Source of the DNA: an uncultured Bacteroidales bacterium
GTDB lineage: Bacteria; Bacteroidota; Bacteroidia; Bacteroidales; Bacteroidaceae
Direction of reading: 5' to 3'
NCBI GenBank assembly: GCA_902792555.1
Contig: CADAZW010000001.1
Location: forward strand, 1-63,311
Length of the DNA: 63,311 nt
Shown: positions 35,180 through 44,134 of the stretch, piece by piece
Layout: each line of letters begins with the position of its first letter
Position numbering within the stretch: position 1 is the stretch's first letter
Made by a program: the position numbers and the translations under genes
Notes under the pieces: generated by a model
The model's input: only the letters and a program-made list of their open reading frames with translations
Told to the model about the DNA's origin: nothing
Database searches by the model: none

Positions 35180-37645
35180 ACGCAGTTCTGCGTTGAGTTT
35201 CTGCTTGAAATTGGCGATGAGTGCGTTCATGACATGCTCGATGTGCTTGTCGGTGAGGGTCTTCTCGGTGTCCTGGAGGGTGAAGTTGACAGCGTAGCTC
35301 TTCTTGCCGGCAGGGAGGTTCTTGCCCTCATAGACATCGAAGAGCTCTATCTTCTTCAGCAGGTTGCGCTCGGTCTGATAGGCTACTGCCTCCACCTGGA
35401 GGAAGCTGACCTCCTTGTCGATGAGCAGCGCGAGGTCGCGGCTCACGGCGGGATACTTGCTTATCTCGGTGAAGCTGACCTTGTTCTTGCGGCTCTTGCG
35501 CATAAGGGCCTCCCAGTCGAGGTCGGCATAGTAGACCTGATTCTTCATCTCAATAAGCTTGAGGACCTTGGGGCTGACCACGCCGAGGGTGGCATAGACC
35601 TTGCCATTGCGGTCCTCCACCTGGAGGGCGGCGGTGTAGATGTCCTGGCGGCACTCCTTGAAGAAGAGCTGGCCGAGGCTGATGCCCAGGCGGGCAAAGA
35701 TATTCTCCACATAGCCCTTGAGGTTGTAGAAGCTATACTCCTCGTTGGCATGTGCCCAGGAGCCCTCCACGCGCTTACCGGTGAGCCATAGGGCGAGGTG
35801 CATGCACTCGGTGTAGGGTGCCAGCACATTCTCCTTACTCCTTTCTCCTTCCTCCTTACTCCTACTGTACTCCTTGCCAAACTCATACATCAGCAGGTTG
35901 GGGCTCTTATGATTGATATTGAAGCGGAGCGACTCCAGTCCGCCAAAGAGCAGAGTCTGGCGCATCACGCTGAGGTCTTCGCTGAGCGGATTCATCAGCT
36001 TGACGCAGTTGGCGGCAGGGAAGGTGTCGAGGTCCTGATAGTAGGCGGCCTTGGTGAGGGAGTTGTTCATTATCTCATTGAATCCCTGGGCGGTGAGCTG
36101 CTCACTGATGCGCTGCTGGAGCTTGTTGCTGCGGTCGGTCTCGCCCTTGACTGTAAGGGAGGAGCGAACGGCGGAGGGAATCTCCACATTGTTGTAGCCA
36201 TAGATGCGCAGGATGTCCTCCACCACATCGCATGGGCGCTGCACATCAACGCGGTAGGCCGGCACGGTCAGGCTCAGGCCCTCGGCGGTCTCATTGTCGA
36301 TGGTCATCTCAAGGCTGCGCACGATGCTCTTGATGGTGTCGTGGGATATCTCCTTGCCAATGAGGTCATGGGCATACTTATAGCTGAGCTCGACCTTAAA
36401 GTCTCCGATAGGCTCGGGATAGACGTCCTTGATTTCCATCGACACCTTGCCGCCAGCCAGCTCGCATGCCATGATGGCTGCCTGCTTGAGGGCATAAATG
36501 GTGCCGTTGGGGTCGATGCCGCGCTCAAAGCGGAAGCTGGCATCAGTGCTGAGTCCGTGACGGCGTGCCGACTTGCGGATGGTGGTGGGATTGAAATAGG
36601 CCGACTCGAAGAGCACATTGGTTGTTGTGTCGTAGGTACCGGAGCCCTTGCCGCCAAAGACGCCGGCTATGCACATGGGCTCCTCGGCATTGCAGATGGC
36701 GAGGTCCTCGCTGGAGAGCTTGTGCTCCACGCCGTCGAGGGTGACAAACGGAGTGCCGTCGGGCTGGGTCTCGACCACAATGGTGTTGCCCTTGATCATA
36801 TCAGCATCAAAGCAATGCAGCGGCTGACCGTAGGCATGCAACACGTAATTGGTGATATCTACGATATTGTTGATGGGGCGCAGGCCGATAATGCTGAGCT
36901 TCTGCTTGAGCCATTCGGGGCTCTCCCCCACCCTGCAGCCGGTTACGCTGACAGCAGCGTAGCGCGGACAGCGCTTCAGGTCGCGAATCTGCACATCTAT
37001 CTCGAGGTCATGGTTGTCAACCGTGAAAGCCTCGGTGGAGGGACGATGGAGCGAGGTCTGGTAGCCATTCTGCACAAGCCAGGCATAGAGGTCGCGGGCC
37101 ACACCGTAGTGGGAGCAGGCATCGGCGCGGTTGGGGGTGATGTCCACCTCAATCACGTAGTCGCTCTCCAGATGGTAATACTCCGCTGCTGGCATGCCCA
37201 CCGGAGTGTCCTCCGGCAGCACGATGATACCGCTGTGGTCGTTGCCCACGCCAATCTCATCCTCGGCGCATATCATGCCCAGGCTCTCCACGCCGCGAAG
37301 CTTGCTGCGCTTAATGGTAAAACTCTGGTCGCCATCGTAGAGCACGGTGCCCAGTGTGGCGACTACCACTCTCTGACCGGCAGCCACGTTGGGGGCTCCG
37401 CAAACAATCTGAGAGGGCTCTGCCTCACCGATGTTGACACTACAAACATGGAGGTGATCGGAGTTGGGGTGCATTTCACAAGTCAGCACCTCGCCGACCA
37501 CCAGGCCCTTAAGACCGCCTTTAACGGACTGAACTTCTTCTACTGAGCCCACCTCAAGACCGATGGAGGTAAGGGCATCTGCAGTCTGCTGGGGAGTGAG
37601 GTCAAAATCCACATACTCCTTCAGCCATTTATATGAAATATTCAT
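35177..37645 (-). CDS. pheT: phenylalanine--tRNA ligase beta subunit
   Basis: 822 residues. The N-terminal tRNA-binding (EMAP-like) domain spans about 40-155, with HLHVCSV and VCGAPNV; B3/B4 editing and B5 domains follow, then the class II-like core and the C-terminal anticodon-binding (FDX-ACB) domain ending in TLTDKHIEHVM. An inserted charged stretch near residues 590-607 (SRSKEEGERSKEN) is encoded by low-complexity DNA that resembles intergenic microsatellites. pheS is not in the window. The gene has its own -7 box at 37677-37684. Confidence 0.95.
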   Translation of the reverse strand: MNISYKWLKEYVDFDLTPQQTADALTSIGLEVGSVEEVQSVKGGLKGLVVGEVLTCEMHPNSDHLHVCSVNIGEAEPSQIVCGAPNVAAGQRVVVATLGTVLYDGDQSFTIKRSKLRGVESLGMICAEDEIGVGNDHSGIIVLPEDTPVGMPAAEYYHLESDYVIEVDITPNRADACSHYGVARDLYAWLVQNGYQTSLHRPSTEAFTVDNHDLEIDVQIRDLKRCPRYAAVSVTGCRVGESPEWLKQKLSIIGLRPINNIVDITNYVLHAYGQPLHCFDADMIKGNTIVVETQPDGTPFVTLDGVEHKLSSEDLAICNAEEPMCIAGVFGGKGSGTYDTTTNVLFESAYFNPTTIRKSARRHGLSTDASFRFERGIDPNGTIYALKQAAIMACELAGGKVSMEIKDVYPEPIGDFKVELSYKYAHDLIGKEISHDTIKSIVRSLEMTIDNETAEGLSLTVPAYRVDVQRPCDVVEDILRIYGYNNVEIPSAVRSSLTVKGETDRSNKLQQRISEQLTAQGFNEIMNNSLTKAAYYQDLDTFPAANCVKLMNPLSEDLSVMRQTLLFGGLESLRFNINHKSPNLLMYEFGKEYSRSKEEGERSKENVLAPYTECMHLALWLTGKRVEGSWAHANEEYSFYNLKGYVENIFARLGISLGQLFFKECRQDIYTAALQVEDRNGKVYATLGVVSPKVLKLIEMKNQVYYADLDWEALMRKSRKNKVSFTEISKYPAVSRDLALLIDKEVSFLQVEAVAYQTERNLLKKIELFDVYEGKNLPAGKKSYAVNFTLQDTEKTLTDKHIEHVMNALIANFKQKLNAELR
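35826..35874. repeat. low-complexity repeat inside pheT
   Basis: Plus-strand CTCCTTACTCCTTTCTCC-type repetition within the pheT frame; encodes a Ser/Lys/Glu/Arg-rich linker. Length keeps the frame. Confidence 0.7.
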
Positions 37646-37676
37646 TCTTTTGTTATATAATTATATAATTGGTGTG

Positions 37677-37684
37677 CAAAGGTA
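37677..37684 (-). promoter_or_regulatory. -7 promoter box of pheT
   Basis: Minus-strand TACCTTTG, 31 nt before the ATG at 37645. A short GGAATTA-type heptamer run (37690-37719) lies just upstream of it. Confidence 0.7.
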
Positions 37685-37794
37685 CAAAGAAATTGGGAAT
37701 TAGGAATTAGAAATCAGGAATTATTCAAGCAAACAAGCCGCCAGACACGCAGCCGGACTTGCAAGGCCTCGAGACCTCAAATTTCCTTTTTCAC

Positions 37795-39342
37795 CTAAAA
37801 CGGGGGCTTGACGTCAGAATCGTCTCCCAGCGGATTATCGTCGGCAAAAGGCATCGACCCTCCGCCAAACTCGGGCGGCAAGTCGCCTGAGGGAGCAGGG
37901 GTAGCCCCACCCTGCTTGCGCAGTGAACCGCCACCATGCGCTGCACTGTAGTCGTCGAGATTCATAAAGCGCGTAAGCTCAGGCCTAAACTTCAGCTGGA
38001 CAATAGCGAGAGCGCCGTTACGATGCTTGGCAATAATAAACTCGGCCTTGCCGCGATAGTCCTGGGTATTGTCGCTCGACTGATAAATCTTGTAATACTC
38101 GGGACGGTGGAGGAAACAAACGATATCGGCATCCTGCTCTATGGCACCCGACTCACGAAGGTCGCTCAGCTGCGGACGCTTGGCCTCCTCACCCTCGCGC
38201 TTGGCCACCTCGCGGTTGACCTGCGAAAGGGCGATGATGGGCACATTGAGCTCCTTGGCCAGTCCCTTCAGCGAACGGCTGATGGTGGATACCTCCTCCT
38301 GGCGGTTGCCAAACTTGACGCCCGAGCCAGTGGCGGTCATAAGCTGCAGGTAGTCAATCATTATTATCTGCACACCGTGCTCGGCCACAAGGCGGCGGGC
38401 CTTGGTGCGCAGCTCAAAGATGGAGAGCGACGAAGTGTCGTCAATAAAGAGAGGAGCATTCTTTAGCTCGGTAATCTTGGAGTCGAGCTGCGTCCACTCG
38501 TAGGGCTTGAGGTCGCCGCTGCGCAGCTTGTCGGCAGGAATCTCGCAGACGTTGGATATCAGCCTCTTCACCAGCTGGTCGTTGCTCATCTCAAGGCTGA
38601 AGAAAGCCATGGGCAAGCGCTGGCTCACTGCAATGTTGCGCGCCATGGACAAAGCGAAGGCCGTCTTGCCCATGGCGGGGCGCGCAGCAATAATGATGAG
38701 GTCAGATTTCTGCCAGCCGCTGGTGATATCGTCTATCTTATGGAAAAGTGTGGGCACGCCGCTCAGGCCGCCCTTCAACTTGGCAGCCTCCTCTATGGAA
38801 GTGTACACCCTGTCCACCACAGGGTCAATCTGGGTGAAATCCTTATGCTGGCTGTCCTGGCTTATCCTGTAGAGGCTCTGCTGGGCAGTGTTGAGCAGGT
38901 CCTCCGAGCTTATGGTCTCGTCGAAGGCCTGCGTCTGCATCTCGCTGGAGGCTGTGATAAGCTGCCGCTTGATATACTTCTCGGCAATTATCTCGGCATG
39001 GTAGCGTATGCCTACAGAGCCTGTAGCCCCACCCACCAGATCGGCAAGGTACGCCATCTGACCAGCATCCTTGAAGTCGCCATTCTTCTCCAGCTGCGCC
39101 TTGACGGAAATAGCATCAAAGGGTTTGTCGTCGATAGCCAGGTCACGGATGGCCTTATAGATAAGCTGATGTTTCTTGTCGTAGAAACTCTCGGGACTAA
39201 GGATGTCAGTCACTATGTCATAGCCCGCACGGTCCACCATAAGCGAACCGAGCACAGAGCGCTCCATCTCCATAGCCTGAGGCGGCATGTGGGTGAGCAG
39301 TTGGTCGGGGGCCGCAGTGCGGCTATTGGTTTTAGAAGGCAT
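37795..39342 (-). CDS. dnaB: replicative DNA helicase DnaB
   Basis: 515 residues from the ATG at 39342. The open frame continues to 39396, but those 18 codons (a run of Ile/Val/Pro) come from the CTATAGTNN repeat and are unlikely to be translated. N-terminal helical domain MPPQAMEMERSVLGSLM; RecA-like motor with Walker A ARPAMGKTAFA, then FFSLEMS, IDYLQLM and a final LKFRPELTRF region. C-terminal tail rich in Gly/Pro. Role: hexameric 5'-3' helicase at the fork. Upstream lie the M20 dipeptidase and OPT genes, all on the same strand. Confidence 0.96.
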   Translation of the reverse strand: MPSKTNSRTAAPDQLLTHMPPQAMEMERSVLGSLMVDRAGYDIVTDILSPESFYDKKHQLIYKAIRDLAIDDKPFDAISVKAQLEKNGDFKDAGQMAYLADLVGGATGSVGIRYHAEIIAEKYIKRQLITASSEMQTQAFDETISSEDLLNTAQQSLYRISQDSQHKDFTQIDPVVDRVYTSIEEAAKLKGGLSGVPTLFHKIDDITSGWQKSDLIIIAARPAMGKTAFALSMARNIAVSQRLPMAFFSLEMSNDQLVKRLISNVCEIPADKLRSGDLKPYEWTQLDSKITELKNAPLFIDDTSSLSIFELRTKARRLVAEHGVQIIMIDYLQLMTATGSGVKFGNRQEEVSTISRSLKGLAKELNVPIIALSQVNREVAKREGEEAKRPQLSDLRESGAIEQDADIVCFLHRPEYYKIYQSSDNTQDYRGKAEFIIAKHRNGALAIVQLKFRPELTRFMNLDDYSAAHGGGSLRKQGGATPAPSGDLPPEFGGGSMPFADDNPLGDDSDVKPPF

Positions 39343-39363
39343 ATTATTCTCTCTTTTATTAAT

Positions 39364-39411
39364 AGGGACTATAGAGACTATAGGAACTATAGGCACTATA
39401 ATTACTATAGT
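39364..39411. repeat. 9-bp repeat before dnaB
   Basis: Repeats of ACTATAGGN type (GGGACTATAGAGACTATAGG and on) between the dipeptidase stop and the dnaB ATG. Same family as at 17385 and 49468. Confidence 0.75.
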
Positions 39412-39414
39412 GTG

Positions 39415-40770
39415 CTATCTGAACTCTTTATGAAACTCCACCACGGCCTCTATGCCCTTGCGCAGGATATCGAGGGGGATATTCTCGTTGGGCGAATGGA
39501 TGGCGTTACTCTCCAGGCCGAAGCCCATCAGTACGGTCTTGATGCCGAGAATCTGCTCAAAGTCGCTTATGATGGGTATGCTGCCGCCGCGCCTTACGGC
39601 CAGCGGTTTCTTGCCGAAGGCTTTCTCAAATCCGCGCTCGGCAGCCTTATAGGCCGGCAAGTCGATAGGGCAAACATATCCCTCGCCGCCGTGGAGCGGA
39701 GTGATAGCCACCTGCACATAGTCGGGAGCACAGGCCTTGACATGGTCGATGAAGAGTTGCGATATCTTGGCATGGTCCTGATTGGCCACCAGTCGGCAGC
39801 TCACCTTGGCGTAGGCCTTGGAGGGCAGCACGGTCTTGGCTCCCTCGCCGGTATATCCGCCCCAGATGCCACAGATGTCAAACGAAGGACGGCAGCTGTT
39901 GCGCTCAAGCGTGGAATAGCCCTTCTCGCCCTTGAGAGCCTTGACGCCGATGGCAGCCTTGTATTTCTCCTCGTCAAAGGGAATCTGCGCAATCATATCG
40001 CGCTCAGCCTGCGGTACGGGCAGGACATCATCATAGAAACCGGGCACGGTGACACGTCCGTCCTCATCCTGCAGGTCGCTCATCATCTTGCACAGCACAT
40101 TGATGGGGTTGGCCACCGCTCCCCCGAAATGACCTGAATGCAAATCGCGGTTAGGGCCGGTGACCTCTATCTCCCAGTAGGCCAGTCCGCGCAGACCGGT
40201 AGTGAGCGAAGGCAGGTCGGCACCCAGCATGCTGGTGTCGCTCACCAGTATGATGTCGGCCTTGAGCAGCTGCCTATGCTCATGCAGGAAGGCATTGAGG
40301 CTGGGGCTGCCTATCTCCTCCTCGCCCTCAAAGATAAATTTCACATTGTTGCGCAACAGGCCCTCACGCACCATATACTCAAAGGCCTTGACCTGAATCA
40401 TCGACTGCCCCTTGTCGTCGTCGGCACCGCGTGCCCAGATATGACCGTCCCTCACCACGGGGTCGAAAGGCTCCGACTTCCATAGCTCCAGGGGCTCCAC
40501 GGGCATCACGTCATAATGGGCGTATACGAGGATGGTCTTGGCCTCGTCGCTCACATGCTTCTCGGCATAAACCAAGGGATTGCCCTTGCTGGGCATAACC
40601 TCTGCCTTGTCGGCGCCGGCCTCCAACAGCAGTTCTTTCCACCGCTCGGCGCAGCGCACCATATCTGCCTTGTGTTCACTCTGCGAGCTGATGCTCGGGA
40701 TGCGTATAAGGCTAAACAGCTCCTCAAGGAAGCGTGATTCGTTCTCCCGGATATATTGTTTGATTTCCAT
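39415..40770 (-). CDS. M20-family dipeptidase
   Basis: 451 residues. M20A/M20F-like motifs: VYAHYDVMPVEP (His, Asp), RGADDDKGQ (bridging Asp), FEGEEEIGSPSL (catalytic Glu), VSDTSML, the lid-domain His in DLHSGHFGG, and FGLESNAIHSPNE with the last His ligand. Most like cytosolic non-specific/Xaa-dipeptidases of the carnosinase type. Role: hydrolysis of dipeptides in the cytoplasm, which fits its neighbour, an oligopeptide transporter 21 bp upstream. No signal peptide. Confidence 0.9.
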   Translation of the reverse strand: MEIKQYIRENESRFLEELFSLIRIPSISSQSEHKADMVRCAERWKELLLEAGADKAEVMPSKGNPLVYAEKHVSDEAKTILVYAHYDVMPVEPLELWKSEPFDPVVRDGHIWARGADDDKGQSMIQVKAFEYMVREGLLRNNVKFIFEGEEEIGSPSLNAFLHEHRQLLKADIILVSDTSMLGADLPSLTTGLRGLAYWEIEVTGPNRDLHSGHFGGAVANPINVLCKMMSDLQDEDGRVTVPGFYDDVLPVPQAERDMIAQIPFDEEKYKAAIGVKALKGEKGYSTLERNSCRPSFDICGIWGGYTGEGAKTVLPSKAYAKVSCRLVANQDHAKISQLFIDHVKACAPDYVQVAITPLHGGEGYVCPIDLPAYKAAERGFEKAFGKKPLAVRRGGSIPIISDFEQILGIKTVLMGFGLESNAIHSPNENIPLDILRKGIEAVVEFHKEFR

Positions 40771-40791
40771 TTGCTTCTTTACGGTTATTGG

Positions 40792-42777
40792 TTAACAGTT
40801 ATTGGTCTTGCTCCCCTTAATCATATAAATAATAATCATGCAGAACATGCCCAGGGCAAGAAGCTCGCTCAGCGGATTCATCCACCATGCCTCATAGTCA
40901 AACTGTATGCCGCCGAAGCGCAGTGCCGCGCTGGCCACGCCCATCAGCGCGCCACCGGCAATAAAGCCGCTGGCAATCAGGGTGCCCTTCTCGCCGCGCT
41001 GACGGTTGACCTCCTTGTCCTTGGAGCGAGTTGTTACAAACCAGCTGATGGCGCCACCCACCAGCAGCGGCAGGTTGAGCTCAAGCGGAATAAACATACC
41101 CAGCGCAAAAGCCAGGGCCGGTACCCCAAACAGTGTCAGCACCACGGCTATCAGCGCACCGATGCCGTAGAGCAGCCACGGGGCTCCCTCACCGCTCATC
41201 AGCGGCTCAATCACCGCGGCCATGGCATTGGCCTGCGGGGCAGCCAGCTGACCGGAGGTGAAGCCATAAGTCTTATTAAGAATCATAATTACGCCAGCCA
41301 CCGTCACAGCGCTTACCAGCGTGCCGAGAAACTTCCATGTCTCCTGCTTCTGCGGGGTAGAACCCAGCCAATAGCCAGTCTTGAGGTCGGTGACAAAAGC
41401 TCCGGCAGTGCTCAACGCAGTGCATACCACGCCACCCATAATCAATGCGGCCACCATGCCGCCAGTGCCCTTGAGGCCTACACCTACCATCACCACCGAG
41501 GCCACGATAAGAGTCATAAGCGTCATGCCGCTCACGGGGTTGCTGCCCACAATGGCGATTGCGTTAGCGGCCACCGTGGTGAAGAGGAATGCTATAAGGG
41601 TCAGAATCAGTATGGCGGTGATGCTGAACAGCCACACGCCGTCCATAACCCCAAACTGGAAAAACAGGAATGTTACCACAATAGTAGCGATGGCACCGAT
41701 GGCCACCACTTTCATGGGAAGATCCTTCTGAGTGCGCTCAGCCTTGGTTTCGCCGTCTTTGGCCTTGCCGCCAAGCTCACGGCCTGCCAGCCCCACGGCT
41801 CCGCGTATGATGGGCCAGCTCTTGATAATGCCAATGATGCCCGCCATGGCTATACCGCCGATACCGATAGATTTAGCATACTTAAACAGCTGCTCGGGAC
41901 TGGCAGCGGCAGCCGTCAGGCCATCGCCGATATTAAGGTCGGGCCATATCAGCGCAATGCCCGGAATAATGAGCCACCACACTGCCACAGAACCCACACA
42001 TATAATGAACGCATACTTCAAGCCAACGATATAGCCCATGCCCAGCACGGCCGCACCGGTGTTCATCTTAAACACCAGCTTGGCCTTCTCGGCCAAGGTA
42101 TCGCCCCACATGAGGGCGCGGGAGGTGAAATTCTCGTTCCACAGGCCGAAGGTAGCCACCACAAAGTCATAAAGGCCGCCCACCAGTCCGGCCAACAGCA
42201 GGGGCTTAGCCCCCTGGCCGCCCTTCTCACCCGAGATAAGCACCTGGGTGCTCGCCGTAGCCTCAGGGAACGGATACTTGCCGTGCATGTCCTTGACAAA
42301 ATACTTGCGGAAGGGTATCAGAAACAGTATGCCCAGCACGCCGCCCAACAATGAGGCAATAAACACCTCAAAGAAGTTGACGGCAATGTCGGGGTACTTC
42401 GCCTGCAATATGTAGAGGGCGGGCAGCGTGAAGATAGCACCGGCCACAATCATGCCCGAACAGGCGCCGATGCTCTGAATCATCACATTCTCGCCCAGCG
42501 CGCCCTTGCGCTTGGTAGCGCTCGACAGGCCCACGGCAATGATAGCAATGGGAATAGCCGCCTCAAACACCTGGCCCACCTTCAGGCCAAGGTAAGCCGC
42601 AGCAGCACTGAAGAGCACGGCCATCAGCAGACCCCAGGTAACCGACCATGTCGTCACCTCCCTGGGCCTTTGGTCGGCACCCATCAGCGGTTCATAAACC
42701 TCGCCCTCCTTCAGGGGGCGCATAGCATTCTGGGGAAGGCTGCACATGTCCTTCCGCGTCAATTCTTCCTGTGCCAT
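40792..42777 (-). CDS. OPT-family oligopeptide transporter
   Basis: 661 residues with about 15 hydrophobic segments. The N-terminal REVTTWSVTWGLLMAVLFSA opening, YPFPEATAST and GENVMIQSIGACSG match bacterial OPT proteins. Family role: proton-coupled uptake of small peptides or metal chelates. The M20 dipeptidase gene directly downstream (21 bp gap) suggests an uptake-and-hydrolysis pair. A -7-like box (TAACTTCG, 42800-42807) lies 22 nt upstream. Confidence 0.9.
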   Translation of the reverse strand: MAQEELTRKDMCSLPQNAMRPLKEGEVYEPLMGADQRPREVTTWSVTWGLLMAVLFSAAAAYLGLKVGQVFEAAIPIAIIAVGLSSATKRKGALGENVMIQSIGACSGMIVAGAIFTLPALYILQAKYPDIAVNFFEVFIASLLGGVLGILFLIPFRKYFVKDMHGKYPFPEATASTQVLISGEKGGQGAKPLLLAGLVGGLYDFVVATFGLWNENFTSRALMWGDTLAEKAKLVFKMNTGAAVLGMGYIVGLKYAFIICVGSVAVWWLIIPGIALIWPDLNIGDGLTAAAASPEQLFKYAKSIGIGGIAMAGIIGIIKSWPIIRGAVGLAGRELGGKAKDGETKAERTQKDLPMKVVAIGAIATIVVTFLFFQFGVMDGVWLFSITAILILTLIAFLFTTVAANAIAIVGSNPVSGMTLMTLIVASVVMVGVGLKGTGGMVAALIMGGVVCTALSTAGAFVTDLKTGYWLGSTPQKQETWKFLGTLVSAVTVAGVIMILNKTYGFTSGQLAAPQANAMAAVIEPLMSGEGAPWLLYGIGALIAVVLTLFGVPALAFALGMFIPLELNLPLLVGGAISWFVTTRSKDKEVNRQRGEKGTLIASGFIAGGALMGVASAALRFGGIQFDYEAWWMNPLSELLALGMFCMIIIYMIKGSKTNNC

Positions 42778-42799
42778 AATATATTCTTGTTATTGCGCA

Positions 42800-42807
42800 G
42801 CGAAGTT
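42800..42807 (-). promoter_or_regulatory. -7-like box of the OPT gene
   Basis: Minus-strand TAACTTCG, one base off TAnnTTTG, 22 nt before the ATG at 42777. Confidence 0.45.
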
Positions 42808-42863
42808 ACAAAAAAAACATATATTGGCGATTAGCAATCTCCTGTTTTTTTTAGAATAATGAT

Positions 42864-42871
42864 TACCTTTG
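42864..42871 (+). promoter_or_regulatory. -7 promoter box of the AlkD-like gene
   Basis: TACCTTTG, 35 nt before the ATG at 42907. It lies inside the longer open frame starting at 42859 and so decides for the later ATG. Confidence 0.7.
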
Positions 42872-42906
42872 CAATATGCTTGGAAAATAGACACCCTTTC
42901 CCACAG

Positions 42907-43686
42907 ATGACAGCAAAAGAAATAATTCTCCACATGGAGTCGCTGCGCAACGAGGAGCAGCGCGCCAACCTCATGCGCTTCTTCAAGACCGGTCCCGGCC
43001 AGTATGGCGAAGGTGATGAATTCCTGGGGCTCAAGGTGCCGGCTACGCGCCGCATTGTCAAGGCCGTGGCCTCCGACCTGCCGCTCAGCGAAGTGCCCGC
43101 CTTACTCCGGAGCCGCTGGCACGAGGTAAGGCTCTGCGGCCTGCTCGTGCTCGTTGAGAAATTTGCCAAACTCGCCACCAGACGGCTGGAAGACAATGCC
43201 AACGCCGCCCGCCAGCGCGACGAGATTATCACCCTCTATCTCAACAATGCCCAGTGCGCCAACAACTGGGACCTCGTAGACATGTCCGCCCCAAAGCTAC
43301 TGGGCCACTGGCTGCTCCTGCCCACCTTCCTTGGCGGCAAGACACTGGACCTGCACACGGCGCACAAGCTCCATACCCTTGACCGCCTTGCCTCCAGCCA
43401 CAGCCTGTGGGAGCAGCGCATCAGCATAGTCTGCACATGGAAGACCTCACAGCAAGGCGACCCCACATGGTGCCTGCGCTACGCAGAGAAACTGCTGCAC
43501 CACCGCCACGACCTGATGCACAAAGCCGTAGGCTGGATGCTCCGCGAGATGGGCAAGCGCGTCAGCATGGACCTCCTCCGCGACTTCCTCCGCCAGCATG
43601 CAGCCACCATGCCCCGCACCGCCCTGCGCTACGCCATAGAGAAAATGCCATACGACGAGCGCCGCTACTGGATGGAGTTCAGCTAA
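42907..43686 (+). CDS. DNA alkylation repair protein, AlkD-like
   Basis: 260 residues from the ATG at 42907. HEAT-like helical repeats throughout. Family features: GEGDEFLGLKVPATRRIVK near the start, HEVRLCGLLVLV, and NNWDLVDMSAPKLLG, which holds the Trp and Asp used by AlkD-type glycosylases. Inferred role: removal of positively charged alkylated bases. It is a single-gene unit between a divergent OPT gene and the convergent tmRNA, followed by the longest 21-bp array. Confidence 0.88.
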   Translation: MTAKEIILHMESLRNEEQRANLMRFFKTGPGQYGEGDEFLGLKVPATRRIVKAVASDLPLSEVPALLRSRWHEVRLCGLLVLVEKFAKLATRRLEDNANAARQRDEIITLYLNNAQCANNWDLVDMSAPKLLGHWLLLPTFLGGKTLDLHTAHKLHTLDRLASSHSLWEQRISIVCTWKTSQQGDPTWCLRYAEKLLHHRHDLMHKAVGWMLREMGKRVSMDLLRDFLRQHAATMPRTALRYAIEKMPYDERRYWMEFS

Positions 43687-43767
43687 TCCCCTGCGCATCT
43701 TCCGTAAGTCCGTGCGGAGAAGAATTTTCGCTGACAAAACCGAAAAAAAACGCGTGCGCAGCCATGA

Positions 43768-43954
43768 TTTCGGCGCGATTAGATTTGACTTCAGCGCGAT
43801 TAGATTTCATTTCGGCGCGATTAGATTCCGTCCCGACGCGATTAAATTCCGTCCCGACGCGATTATTTTTCGGCTTGACGCGGTTTTTTCACGTCCCGAC
43901 GCGTTTAGATTTCGTCTCGACGCGGTTATATTCCGTCTCGACGCGGTTTTCTCG
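43768..43954. repeat. 21-bp CGCG-core array at convergent junction 3, nine units
   Basis: Units start at 43768, 43789, 43810, 43831, 43852, 43873, 43894, 43915 and 43936 and are all 21 bp except the last (19). The core is CGRCGCG followed by an AT-rich half. Early units have GGCGCGATTAGATT, later ones GACGCGGTT. Lies between the AlkD-like gene and tmRNA. Confidence 0.87.
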
Positions 43955-43989
43955 CTGCTACTGGCGATGACTTCGCCTCACAATACGAT

Positions 43990-44045
43990 GAATAAAAGAA
44001 AACCCGACTAACCGCCAGCTCCCTACGCCATTGAGCTTTAGTCGG
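43990..44045 (-). terminator. terminator of the tRNA-tmRNA unit
   Basis: Arms TTAGTCGG (44038-44045) and CCGACTAA (44004-44011), with an inner AGCTC/GAGCT pairing; on the minus strand the hairpin is followed by GTTTTCTTTTATT. Confidence 0.8.
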
Positions 44046-44103
44046 TTCGTCGGATTATTCTGTAAGTCTTGACTTTCCACGTGTGTGCGTGGAGATTAAA
44101 ACA

Positions 44104-44119
44104 GGTAGAGGCCTCTACC
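44104..44119 (-). terminator. 16-bp palindrome 3' of tmRNA (first terminator or processing hairpin)
   Basis: GGTAGAGGCCTCTACC, a perfect palindrome, 15 nt beyond the tmRNA 3' end and followed on the minus strand by TGTTTTAAT. A second small hairpin lies at 44076-44093. Confidence 0.65.
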
Positions 44120-44134
44120 ATATTCATTGATAAG

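Noticed and set aside
39343..39396. N-terminal extension of DnaB
   Set aside because: Encoded by the 9-bp repeat and not part of the DnaB family.
42859..42906. Upstream ATG for the AlkD-like gene
   Set aside because: The promoter box lies within this stretch, so it cannot be part of the mRNA's coding region.
43768..43954. Possible CRISPR array
   Set aside because: Units are contiguous 21-mers without spacers and no cas gene is present.
43407..43970. Frame reading through the 21-bp array as a heptapeptide repeat (SARLDF/PTRLNS type)
   Set aside because: 21 is a multiple of 3, so every frame gives a 7-residue repeat. The frame starts inside the AlkD-like gene in another phase; no independent start or promoter.
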